From Oscillospiraceae bacterium (GTDB lineage Bacteria; Bacillota; Clostridia; Oscillospirales; Oscillospiraceae): DNA of 32,962 bases. The stretch covers positions 1-32,962 of the forward strand of contig CACYLC010000017.1 in the NCBI GenBank assembly GCA_902775105.1. The letters are read 5' to 3'. Within the stretch, counting starts at the first letter, position 1. The number at the start of each line of letters is the position of its first letter. This document shows positions 1 to 7,369 of the stretch, piece by piece. The translations under genes and the position numbers were made by a program. The notes beneath the pieces are model-generated. The model saw nothing but the letters and a program-made list of their open reading frames with translations, was not told the origin of the DNA and ran no database searches.

Positions 1-44
1 CCCCTTTCTAAAAAAGTATTGCAAATGTGCTTCGTGGTGAAGTG

Positions 45-84
45 GAAAAAAGAAATACAGGGCGGGCAGGGTGCCCGCCCTGTA
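45..84 (-). terminator. Rho-independent terminator of the substrate-binding protein gene
   Basis: A perfect 13-bp stem (arms 56-68 and 72-84) with a 3-base loop lies 33 bases past the stop codon of the minus-strand gene. On the minus strand it is followed by a T-rich run (complement of 45-55). The transporter genes expected to accompany a binding protein are therefore separated from it by a strong terminator, if they lie beyond the window edge. Confidence 0.85.
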
Positions 85-117
85 TCAGTTATGTCTTTAC
101 AGGTAATTCAGAGCGAA

Positions 118-1497
118 TTAGCCGTTGACGACGCTGTACTCATAAGCCCAGCCATCCACGAAAGCGGAGACGACTGCATCCCAGTTGGCATCGGTCTGGT
201 CAGCGGAGTAAGCAGCCAGAGCGGTGACAACGGTAGCACGCCAGCTGTCCACGTTGGGCGTGTAGTTGAAAGCCCAAGTGACAGTGTAGTTGCCGTTGGC
301 CATGTAGGCGTTGGCGTCGTTGAAGAACACGTTCTCGGACTCCTTGGCGTTCTTGAAGGGGATGGGGCCAAACTGCTCAGCCATCATCTGAGTGCCCTCG
401 TCAGAGGTGACGACCCAGTAGATGAAGTCCAGAGTAGCCTGGATGTTCTCCTCGGAAGCCTGAGAGTTGACAGCCCAGCAGTTCTCAGTGCCGGAGCACA
501 GACCGGCAGCGGACTCGCCGTCAACGCCGGTGTAGATGGGGATCATAGCCAGGTTGGCAGGATCCATACCGAAGGTGCCGGTCAGGTTGGAATACTCCCA
601 GGTACCGTTCTGATAGAACACAGCCTGGCCATTGCCAAACTCAGCCTCAGCCTGGTCGCCGGTGGCGGTGGTCAGAGAGGAGGGGTCAGTGGCAGCGTCA
701 GTGATGTACAGATCCCAGATGTTGCGGAAGTTGTCCAGATAAGCGCCGGTGATGGTGGCGGGCTGAGCGGTCACGCCGTCGTCACGGAACTCATAGAACA
801 GAGGCACGTTGGCCAGGTGGGCGGAGAAACGCCAGGAGGAGGAATCGTGCAGACCGGAGGAGGTGAAGGCGTCGAAGCCCAGCTCACCGGCGCGGGCGTG
901 GATGTCGTCAGCGACAGCCTTCAGGGAGGCGAAGTCGGTGATGTCGTCCAGCGTGTAGCCGGCCTGCTCCAGCAGAGCCTTGTTGACAATGATGCCGAAG
1001 GACTCATAGCAGTAGCCGATGGCCTTGGTCTCGCCGTTCTCGTCAACCAGGTTGAAGTCGGAGGTGGTCATCTCATCAACAACGGGAGTGCCGTCCAGAG
1101 CCAGAGCGTAGTCGTTCCAGTTAGCCAGGCCGGACAGGTTGCCGATCTGATACAGCGTGGGAGCCTCGCTCTTAGCCATCTCAGCGGTCAGAGTGTCGGA
1201 ATAGGAGCCGGAAGCAGCGGTGACGACCTTCACAGGAACGCCGGTCTGCTCGGTGTAGACAGCGGCCAGAGCCTGCCAGGCCTCGTCAGCCTCGGGCTTG
1301 AAGTTCAGGTAGTAAACGGAACCGGCAGCGGCGGGAGTCTCAGCAGGCTCCTCGGCGGGCTCCTCGGCAGCGGGCTCCTCTTCGGTGGCGGCGGGCTCTT
1401 CGGTGGCAGCGGGAGTCTCGGTGGTGTTGTTACCGCCGCAAGCGACCAGAGACAGAGCCATGGCCAGAGCCAGGATCAGTGCGAACAGCTTTTTCAT
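118..1497 (-). CDS. ABC transporter extracellular substrate-binding lipoprotein (sugar-type)
   Basis: This 459-residue protein has a lipoprotein signal: MKKLF start, hydrophobic core, and a lipobox LVAC with the lipidated cysteine at about residue 20. A low-complexity linker rich in T, E, P and A follows to about residue 57, then a type 1 solute-binding fold. It should be anchored outside the membrane and deliver a ligand, probably a carbohydrate, to an ABC importer. The ATG at 1497 was chosen over the longer frame because AGGAGG sits just upstream and the signal peptide begins exactly there. No permease or ATPase gene is in the window, and a terminator follows directly, so it is either monocistronic or the high-expression first gene of a cluster running off the left edge. 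The substrate cannot be read from sequence. Confidence 0.93.
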   Translation of the reverse strand: MKKLFALILALAMALSLVACGGNNTTETPAATEEPAATEEEPAAEEPAEEPAETPAAAGSVYYLNFKPEADEAWQALAAVYTEQTGVPVKVVTAASGSYSDTLTAEMAKSEAPTLYQIGNLSGLANWNDYALALDGTPVVDEMTTSDFNLVDENGETKAIGYCYESFGIIVNKALLEQAGYTLDDITDFASLKAVADDIHARAGELGFDAFTSSGLHDSSSWRFSAHLANVPLFYEFRDDGVTAQPATITGAYLDNFRNIWDLYITDAATDPSSLTTATGDQAEAEFGNGQAVFYQNGTWEYSNLTGTFGMDPANLAMIPIYTGVDGESAAGLCSGTENCWAVNSQASEENIQATLDFIYWVVTSDEGTQMMAEQFGPIPFKNAKESENVFFNDANAYMANGNYTVTWAFNYTPNVDSWRATVVTALAAYSADQTDANWDAVVSAFVDGWAYEYSVVNG

Positions 1498-1531
1498 TTG
1501 GATTCCTCCTATTAAGATAAGAAAATTGCCC

Positions 1532-1555
1532 AAAAGTGCTTGGAAAAACACTTTT
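1532..1555 (-). promoter_or_regulatory. Inverted repeat in the leader of the binding-protein gene
   Basis: AAAAGTG (1532-1538) and CACTTTT (1549-1555) form a 7-bp inverted repeat with a 10-base spacer. It lies between the predicted promoter and the ribosome binding site. It could be an operator or a leader hairpin; nothing more is visible. Confidence 0.35.
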
Positions 1556-1571
1556 AAACCTTTCGCAAAAT

Positions 1572-1600
1572 AGTATACGGCGGTCAAAAACTTTTTGCAA
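1572..1600 (-). promoter_or_regulatory. Sigma-A promoter of the substrate-binding protein gene
   Basis: Read on the minus strand: -35 TTGCAA (1595-1600), a 17-base spacer, -10 TATACT (1572-1577), in an AT-rich stretch about 75 bases before the start codon. Confidence 0.65.
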
Positions 1601-1751
1601 GCCTTTTAGTAAAAAAAATAAATTTTGGCAGGATGGACAAGTTTTATTTCAAAAATTTGTGCAGAATATCCAAATGCTAGGCATCAAAAAGATTCGAAAA
1701 ACAAGATATTGACCGTAAGCCGGAGAAAACCACAAAATATTCCGTTTTAAA

Positions 1752-1988
1752 GTGTCTGAAACGGGCGAAAAAATAAGACAGGTGTACGTAATTTGCGGAT
1801 TTTTTGGAAATATCCGCCTGTTTTCGGGTTTGACAGCTGGAAATGAGACAGAGGTGATTCTGCGGGAGACGCGGACGCCTGCCGCCATGGAGGAGATGGA
1901 GAGCGGCGACTGGGATCTGACCCTGTTCACCTGCACCATCGGCGGCGCCTGCCGAGTCACTGTCCGCTGCCAGCAGGTGGAAACGTAG
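1752..1988 (+). pseudogene. Vestigial sortase C-terminal fragment
   Basis: The frame encodes 78 codons. Its last 40 or so residues resemble the C-terminal end of a transpeptidase sortase: DWDLTLFTCT, with the presumed catalytic cysteine, then GGACRVTVRC, where the arginine matches the usual sortase active-site arginine. The catalytic histidine and the whole N-terminal beta-barrel are absent, and sequence upstream of about 1830 is AT-rich with no sortase-like residues in any frame. I see no convincing ribosome binding site before the ATG at 1752. The best reading is the 3' remnant of a deleted sortase gene, kept in front of the terminator that once served it. It could also be a short expressed protein by chance. 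Confidence 0.55.
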
Positions 1989-2000
1989 CCCGATACAATG

Positions 2001-2037
2001 AAAACCCCTGACTGTGAGCAGCGGCAGTCAGGGGTTT
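2001..2037. terminator. Bidirectional terminator
   Basis: Arms 2002-2014 and 2025-2037 pair perfectly over 13 bp, with A residues on the left and T residues on the right. It lies between the plus-strand sortase remnant and the minus-strand DUF362 gene and can serve both. Confidence 0.8.
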
Positions 2038-2053
2038 GGTGCGTTTGGGGAAA

Positions 2054-2935
2054 TTACAGCTGGATCAGCTCATATGCTCTGGAGCCAAAGCCCAGCTCGG
2101 CGGCGGCCTCAATGGTGTGGATCCCGTGGCGGGACTCCACCCGCTCCAGGAAGTGCTTCTGTCCGGGATCGTCGGTGGCGGCGTAGACCAGATCAATGCA
2201 GGCCTGATCAATGGCAATGGGATCGAGGGAGGCGAGCATGCCGATATCCTTCATACAGGGATCCTCAGCAATGGCGCAGCAGTCGCAGTCTACGGAAATA
2301 TTCTTCATCACATTGATAAAGGCCATATTCCCCCGAAAGAACTCCACCACAGAGGAGGCGGCATCCGCCATAGACTCCAAAAAGGCGTCCTGAGCCGGAA
2401 GGTTGTCCCAGACAATGGTCTGGTCGTCGGTAAAGCCGGCGGAGTGGATCAGGCTCTTGCCCCGGGAGGAGGCGCAGCCGATGGACAGCTGCTTCAGCGC
2501 CCCGCCGTAGCCGCCCATGGGATGGCCCTTGAAGTGGGAGAGGATCAGCATGGAGTCGTAATGCGCCATGTTCTTGCCCACCAGATTGCGCTTGAGGATT
2601 TTGCCGTCCGGAATGGACAGCTCTGTGTCCGGCCCCTCGGCGTCCATCAGGTCGACAGAGAAGTGCTCCTCCCAGCCGTGATACCGGATCAGCTTGCGGT
2701 GTTTGTCCGTGGCGTTCCGCTCACCGGCGTAGGCGGTGTTGCACTCCACTACGGTGCCGTTCAGCTCGTCAATGATGGGCTTCCAAAAGGCGGGGCGGAT
2801 AAAGTTCTGATTGCCCTTTTCGCCAGAGTGGAGCTTGACTGCCACCTTGCCGGGAAGGTCAATGCCAAGGGCGTGATACAGCGCCACTACCTTTTCGGGA
2901 GTGATCTCCTTGGAGAAGAATACCTTTGCTTTCAT
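2054..2935 (-). CDS. DUF362 domain-containing protein
   Basis: This 293-residue protein belongs to the DUF362 family, widespread in anaerobes and often fused to or found near ferredoxin-type domains. The family's biochemical role is not established. Visible features are the conserved N-terminal AVKLHSGEKGN segment, a central SHFKGHPMGGYGGALKQLS stretch typical of the family, and a cysteine group (CDCC, then DPC) near residues 230-245 that could bind metal or an iron-sulfur cluster. No ferredoxin domain and no signal peptide are present, so it should be cytoplasmic. The ATG at 2935 is chosen because AGAGGTG lies 6 bases upstream; an in-frame GTG nine bases earlier overlaps that site. It has its own promoter and terminator. 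Confidence 0.9.
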   Translation of the reverse strand: MKAKVFFSKEITPEKVVALYHALGIDLPGKVAVKLHSGEKGNQNFIRPAFWKPIIDELNGTVVECNTAYAGERNATDKHRKLIRYHGWEEHFSVDLMDAEGPDTELSIPDGKILKRNLVGKNMAHYDSMLILSHFKGHPMGGYGGALKQLSIGCASSRGKSLIHSAGFTDDQTIVWDNLPAQDAFLESMADAASSVVEFFRGNMAFINVMKNISVDCDCCAIAEDPCMKDIGMLASLDPIAIDQACIDLVYAATDDPGQKHFLERVESRHGIHTIEAAAELGFGSRAYELIQL

Positions 2936-2979
2936 ATTCTGCACCTCTTTCGTCCATGATAGATAGTCTCTTACCTTGT

Positions 2980-3009
2980 ATTATAACTGCTCTTCTTCCG
3001 TTTAGGCAA
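2980..3009 (-). promoter_or_regulatory. Sigma-A promoter of the DUF362 gene
   Basis: On the minus strand: -35 TTGCCT (3004-3009), an 18-base spacer, and a consensus -10 TATAAT (2980-2985), 45 bases upstream of the start codon. Confidence 0.6.
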
Positions 3010-3052
3010 GGATTTTTTAAAAAAGAGCGACTGATTTCAAATGGGCGGGTTT

Positions 3053-3127
3053 TGTTGAAATTTTACCTTTCATTTCCGAATATCACCACATTTCCCGACC
3101 TGTTTCTTGTTCGGGGGCCGGTATAAT
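3053..3127 (+). promoter_or_regulatory. Probable spoIIE promoter region
   Basis: A consensus -10 TATAAT sits at 3122-3127, 33 bases before the spoIIE start. No good -35 hexamer is present at 17 bases. Known spoIIE promoters depend on sigma-A plus phosphorylated Spo0A and have a poor or displaced -35. TGTTGAA at 3053-3059 is one mismatch from the Spo0A box TGTCGAA and is the only candidate box I noticed. The -10 is convincing; Spo0A control is inferred. Confidence 0.4.
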
Positions 3128-3159
3128 CTGGATAAAGATTACAAATGAGGTGATACGCA

Positions 3160-5565
3160 ATGAAAGCGATCGATCGGGGCTTTGAGCTGTGGCAGATGGC
3201 GAGAGGCAGTCTGGAATCGGGGCGGGAGCTGGTCGGGGCGCACCCAGCCGTCCCCGTCCTGCTGGAATGTGCCGGGCGGCTGCTTCTGGGAGCGACGCTG
3301 TCCTCTGCCCATGTCTTTGATACATACGCTCCTTTCGCCCTGGGGTTCGTGGCAGCCTCCGGGTCGGGATTGGGAGGCTTTGCCGCCCTGGTAGGAGCCA
3401 GCCTGGGCTATCTCACCACTCTGGGAATGGTCAGCGGCCTGCGTTATGTCTCCGCCGCCATCTTTATCTATGCCGTGGCTTTCGCCTTTTATGACCTCGC
3501 GGCCTACCAAAAGCAGTGGTTCATGCCGCTTGCCGCCGGCGTCATCGGCGCTGTGACCGGATTCCTCTATCTCTCCGAGCTGGGCTGGCATCGGCGGGAC
3601 ATCATCGCCTTTGCTGTTGAGGTGCTGCTCATCACCGTCTCCGCCCTCCTCTACCGAATGGCGCTGCGTCCGTGGGCAGAGCCGGAATCGACACAGGACA
3701 GGCGGTGGACGTGGGCGGGACTGCTCTATCTGGGAGGCACACTGGCCGCCGCCGTCCGAGGCATCACCCTCTTCGGCGCTATCGGGGTGGGCATCGCCCT
3801 TGCTGCCGCTGGGGTTTTGCTTCTTGCCCGACGCTCCGGCACGGAGGCGGTCTCCGCCGGGGTGGTGCTGGGACTGGTGCTGGATCTCTGCGGCGGCGGG
3901 GGAGGACTGTATACCGGGGCGCTGGCCTTCGGCGGACTGCTGGCCGGGGCGTCACGGGAAAAGAGCCGCTGGCTTTCCGGTATTTTATTTATCTCCGGCG
4001 GCTGCGTGGCGGCGCTGTGGAACGGCCCTGCGGAGCTGCAGGTGGGACTGGTGCTGGATATGGCGGCAGCGGCGGCGGTCGTCACTGCCCTTCCCGACCA
4101 AATCCTCCCCGGCAGGGCAAGAGACCGCCCTCAGCCCGCCCCTGCCATCCAGGTGCTTCCGGTGCAGACCTATACCAAGCGGCAGCTGCAGGACAAGCTT
4201 ACCGGCCAGGCGGCGGCCTTCCAGACCCTCTATGAGGATATGCGCAGCGGGCTGAATCAGAACCCGCCCACGCAGCAGCGGCTGGAACAGGTCTTTGACC
4301 GGGCAGCGGAGCAGGTCTGTCAGAACTGCCCCCGATACCCTCTGTGCTGGAAGCAGGACTATCACAATACCTATCAGGCCTTCCATCAGCTCCTCTCCGC
4401 CACCCGGCAGCGGGGCTACGGCAAGCTGAGCGACGCCCCCATCTCATTTCTGAGCGTTTGTTCTCGTGCGGGGGAACTGGTCTCGGCGGCCAATGTGGAA
4501 TATGCCGCGCTCCTCCACCGGCGTCAGATGGAGGCCCGGCTTCGGGCAAGCCGCTCGGCGGTGTGGCGGCAGTACGCCCAACTGGCCCAGCTGCTGGGGC
4601 AGGCGGCAAAGGAGCTGGAATATGACCTGACCCCCGATCCGGAGCAGGCACAGCCGGTGCTGCGTTTTCTGAGACGCCACGGATTGGAGGCGGACATCCG
4701 TTTGGGACGGGATCTCCGGGGAAGGCTGGTGATCCAAATGACGGGAGAGGATCTCAGCCCGATCCGGGACGGCCCGCTGTTGGAGTCGCTGAGCAAGAAT
4801 ATGGGCATGTCCTTCGCCCTCGGCCCCCTGGAGCGGGATCGGACAGGTCAGCGGCTGACGCTGGTGCAGGAGGACAACTATCTGGCAACCGCCGGGGTGG
4901 CTGCCCTGTCCAAGGAGGGGGAGACCGTCTCCGGCGACGGGGGAAACTGGTTCCGGGACAGAGACGGACGGCTTTGGGTGGTGCTCTGCGACGGCATGGG
5001 GAGCGGTCCCGGGGCAGCCAAACAGAGCCATCTCGCCCTGCGCCTGCTGGAGGACTTTTTGAAGGCAGGCGTCAGCCCGGAAATCGCCCTTGCCACCCTC
5101 TCCAACGCCCTTGCCCTCCGGGGAGAGAGCGAGCTGGGCTTTACCACCATTGATCTGGTGGGCTTAGACCTCTTTTCCGGCGAGGGCTGGAGCTACAAGC
5201 TGGGAGCGGCCCCCACCTATCTGCGCCAATCCGGCAAGGTGAAAAAGCTCTCCGGCAGCAGTCTCCCCGCCGGGCTGGAATTCGGGCAGGAGAGCAGTCC
5301 GGATGTCCGCACCTTCCGACTGGGACAGGAGGATCTGGCCGTCATGGTCAGCGACGGCATTTTCGACGACGGAGAGAAGGACGAGTGGATCCTGCCGCTG
5401 ATTCGGGATTTTCGGGAGAAAAGTCCCAAGGAGCTGGCGGCTCGCATCTTAGAGCACAGCGGAGGCGGCAGAGATGACCGCACCGTGCTGGTGCTGCAGC
5501 TGAAAAAACGGACGGCGGCAGAGGGGAGCGTCCGCCGCCGGGAGGCTGCAAAAGCGGCGAGCTAG
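3160..5565 (+). CDS. spoIIE: Stage II sporulation protein E (PP2C-type phosphatase)
   Basis: This 801-residue protein is close to the usual SpoIIE length. Residues 1 to about 330 form the polytopic membrane domain, roughly ten hydrophobic segments. The middle region carries the cysteine motif CQNCPRYPLC near residue 390. Residues about 570-785 are the PP2C-like serine phosphatase: CDGMGSG, GFTTIDLVGLDLFSG, VSDGIFDDGE and the C-terminal RDDRT, supplying the expected metal-binding aspartates. By family knowledge it dephosphorylates SpoIIAA-P to release sigma-F in the forespore and takes part in polar septation with FtsZ. The ATG is preceded by GAGGTG at good spacing. A small membrane protein gene follows 60 bases downstream, probably cotranscribed. 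Confidence 0.97.
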   Translation: MKAIDRGFELWQMARGSLESGRELVGAHPAVPVLLECAGRLLLGATLSSAHVFDTYAPFALGFVAASGSGLGGFAALVGASLGYLTTLGMVSGLRYVSAAIFIYAVAFAFYDLAAYQKQWFMPLAAGVIGAVTGFLYLSELGWHRRDIIAFAVEVLLITVSALLYRMALRPWAEPESTQDRRWTWAGLLYLGGTLAAAVRGITLFGAIGVGIALAAAGVLLLARRSGTEAVSAGVVLGLVLDLCGGGGGLYTGALAFGGLLAGASREKSRWLSGILFISGGCVAALWNGPAELQVGLVLDMAAAAAVVTALPDQILPGRARDRPQPAPAIQVLPVQTYTKRQLQDKLTGQAAAFQTLYEDMRSGLNQNPPTQQRLEQVFDRAAEQVCQNCPRYPLCWKQDYHNTYQAFHQLLSATRQRGYGKLSDAPISFLSVCSRAGELVSAANVEYAALLHRRQMEARLRASRSAVWRQYAQLAQLLGQAAKELEYDLTPDPEQAQPVLRFLRRHGLEADIRLGRDLRGRLVIQMTGEDLSPIRDGPLLESLSKNMGMSFALGPLERDRTGQRLTLVQEDNYLATAGVAALSKEGETVSGDGGNWFRDRDGRLWVVLCDGMGSGPGAAKQSHLALRLLEDFLKAGVSPEIALATLSNALALRGESELGFTTIDLVGLDLFSGEGWSYKLGAAPTYLRQSGKVKKLSGSSLPAGLEFGQESSPDVRTFRLGQEDLAVMVSDGIFDDGEKDEWILPLIRDFREKSPKELAARILEHSGGGRDDRTVLVLQLKKRTAAEGSVRRREAAKAAS

Positions 5566-5625
5566 TGGTATATTTTACCGCAAAGCTGTCCATACTGGAA
5601 CCAAACTTGGAAAGGTGTGGAAGCG

Positions 5626-5901
5626 ATGGTAAAAGGAATCTCCCGGCGGGTGATCGTCGTCCGGTCGCCGGATCAGCGGTTATTTGAACAGGCCATCTTT
5701 CTCTTAAAGGAGGATGCCCTGGAGCAGCAGGGCGTGACGGCGCAGCAGGTGGTGCAGGAGGCAAAGGAGGTGGCGGACAGCTATTTGCGAAAAAACACGG
5801 CGTCAAAGCGTCGGTTCAGTTGGCTGCAGCAGCATAAGGGCTGGCTGTGGTTTCTGGCGGGAGCGGCCTGCGCCGGGATCGCCGCTGCAATGGTCCTGTG
5901 A
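5626..5901 (+). CDS. Small tail-anchored protein of unknown function downstream of spoIIE
   Basis: This 91-residue protein has a charged N-terminal two-thirds and one C-terminal hydrophobic segment (about residues 73-90, WLWFLAGAACAGIAAAMVL) preceded by KRRFSWLQQHKG. That pattern suggests a tail-anchored membrane protein with a cytosolic head, or the reverse topology. I do not recognise a named family. The ATG at 5626 was chosen because AAAGGTG lies about 10 bases upstream; an in-frame GTG at 5617 abuts that site. It sits between spoIIE and a terminator, so it is probably transcribed with spoIIE and may act during sporulation, which is inference from position only. Confidence 0.75.
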   Translation: MVKGISRRVIVVRSPDQRLFEQAIFLLKEDALEQQGVTAQQVVQEAKEVADSYLRKNTASKRRFSWLQQHKGWLWFLAGAACAGIAAAMVL

Positions 5902-5902
5902 C

Positions 5903-5948
5903 AAAAGGCAGGGACGCACCATCGGATGTGCGTCCCTGCCGTAATTTT
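5903..5948. terminator. Bidirectional terminator between convergent genes
   Basis: Arms 5907-5919 and 5928-5940 pair perfectly over 13 bp around an 8-base loop, with AAAA before and AATTTT after. It can end both the spoIIE operon and the minus-strand CapA-type gene. Confidence 0.85.
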
Positions 5949-5956
5949 GTATGAGA

Positions 5957-7273
5957 TTATCCCTGTGCCTCGACGGGATCATCGGGCTGAGCGGTATCGT
6001 CCGGCGGGGCCGTATCTTCGTCCCCGGCTGCGGGTTCCTCTGCCGCGGAGGCCTCGCCCTCGTGAAGGATATAGGCGTTGAGGCTGCTCCCGGTGTCCTG
6101 CTCAAAGGTGATGCCGTTGGAGTATTCCAGGATCAGATCCAGTACGCTCTGCGCCTCCGCCTCGGTGCCGGACAGACGGGTGATGCAGTTGGCCTGCTCG
6201 CCGGGGAGGACGGTGAAGATTATGGAGGTGTTCTTACCGTCTCCCACAAAGTGAAGCTGAAGCATATAGGTGGACAGCGTCTTGCTGTTAAACCAGCAGG
6301 TACCCAGTCCGTAAAAGATGGGCACGCCGTTATAATATTCAATGCCCTGAATGCTGTGGGCGTGCGCACCGATCACTGCGTCCGCACCGGCGTCGATCAA
6401 TTCATGTCCCAGCGTCCGCTGATCCTCGCTGGTCTCGTACACGTAGTCGGTTCCCCAGTGGACAAGGGCGATGACAAAATCAGCGTTTTCCTTTGCCTCT
6501 TTGACGGCGGCTACGAACTTGTCAGACTCATAGCAGAGCAGCACGCCGGAGGAGTCCTCCGTGGCCTCGGGGGTGTACCGGGTCTCCTCGGCGTTGCAGG
6601 CGTTGACAAAGCCAATGGTCTTGCCCTGCACCTCCATATAGAGAGGGGCGGAGGCATCTGCCAGATTTTCGCCTGCGCCCACATGGGCGATGCCGGCGCC
6701 GTCCAGCGTGGCAAGGGTGTCGGTCAGTCCCTCAGCGCCGTGGTCATAGACGTGGTTGTTGGCCAGCGTGACCAGATCCACGCCCATTGTCTGCAGGATG
6801 GAGACGTTTTTGGGGTCGCTGGTGATGATCCAGCGTTTGCCCGCCAGAGGCTCACCCCGGGTGGTGAAGGCAAACTCGTTGTTGAGGCAAAACAGATCGG
6901 CAGAGCGCATCTGCTCCAGCAGGTCGGCGGAGATGCAATCCTCAATGCCGTTTTCCTGGGTGGCCAGATACTGCATGGGCACCCATTCCTCGGTCAGTCC
7001 CAAATCTCCCATAAAGGCGAGGGTAAAGTCGTAGGTGGCGGCCTCCCGGGCGGCCAGCTCCGCCTCCGCACGGCGGACGACCCCGCCGGTCCGGACAAGG
7101 AGGGAGGCGGGCGTCTCCGTCTCCGGGGCGGGCGCTGCGCCCCGGGGGGCGGCGGCGGACTGAATGCCCCCGATGATCAAGCAAATGAGAATGATACCGA
7201 GACAGACCGCGTTGAGCACAAAACCGGGCCTCAGCCGGCGCCTGCGGGGGTGACGGCGGTTTTTCCCGTCCAT
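5957..7273 (-). CDS. CapA family protein (PgsA-like metallophosphatase fold)
   Basis: This 438-residue protein has a basic N-terminus followed by one transmembrane segment at about residues 18-38, then a large extracytoplasmic domain of the CapA/PGA-synthesis family. The calcineurin-like metal-site motifs are clear: FMGDLGL near residue 88, NNEFAF, LANNHVYDHG, LVHWGTDY and IGAHAHSIQG. Relatives include the poly-gamma-glutamate export/anchoring protein PgsA, but no pgsB or pgsC partner is present, so capsule synthesis is not supported here. The C-terminus is an acidic, proline-rich tail. GGAG precedes the ATG. A terminator for the upstream citrate synthase ends only about 20 bases before the start codon, leaving no room for a separate promoter between them. 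Confidence 0.9.
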   Translation of the reverse strand: MDGKNRRHPRRRRLRPGFVLNAVCLGIILICLIIGGIQSAAAPRGAAPAPETETPASLLVRTGGVVRRAEAELAAREAATYDFTLAFMGDLGLTEEWVPMQYLATQENGIEDCISADLLEQMRSADLFCLNNEFAFTTRGEPLAGKRWIITSDPKNVSILQTMGVDLVTLANNHVYDHGAEGLTDTLATLDGAGIAHVGAGENLADASAPLYMEVQGKTIGFVNACNAEETRYTPEATEDSSGVLLCYESDKFVAAVKEAKENADFVIALVHWGTDYVYETSEDQRTLGHELIDAGADAVIGAHAHSIQGIEYYNGVPIFYGLGTCWFNSKTLSTYMLQLHFVGDGKNTSIIFTVLPGEQANCITRLSGTEAEAQSVLDLILEYSNGITFEQDTGSSLNAYILHEGEASAAEEPAAGDEDTAPPDDTAQPDDPVEAQG

Positions 7274-7294
7274 GAAAACACTCCTTTCCCGATC

Positions 7295-7325
7295 AAAAAA
7301 CAGACCGCTGCAGCGCAGCGGCCTG
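7295..7325 (-). terminator. Terminator or attenuator between citrate synthase and the CapA-type gene
   Basis: On the minus strand, a 10-bp stem (arms 7316-7325 and 7301-7310, including one G-U pair) with a 5-base loop is followed by six T (complement of 7295-7300). It lies 45 bases past the citrate synthase stop and 22 bases before the next start codon. Confidence 0.75.
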
Positions 7326-7369
7326 TGTGTCAGTTTTCGTCTTTCTGCGCTTTTTTATTGTAGCACAGA

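Noticed and set aside
19..1515. A 498-codon plus-strand frame opposite the substrate-binding protein
   Set aside because: The minus strand has the signal peptide, ribosome binding site, promoter and terminator; the plus frame has none.
1649..1960. 103-codon minus-strand frame in the spacer after the binding-protein promoter
   Set aside because: No ribosome binding site or recognisable residues; it lies opposite the better-supported sortase remnant.
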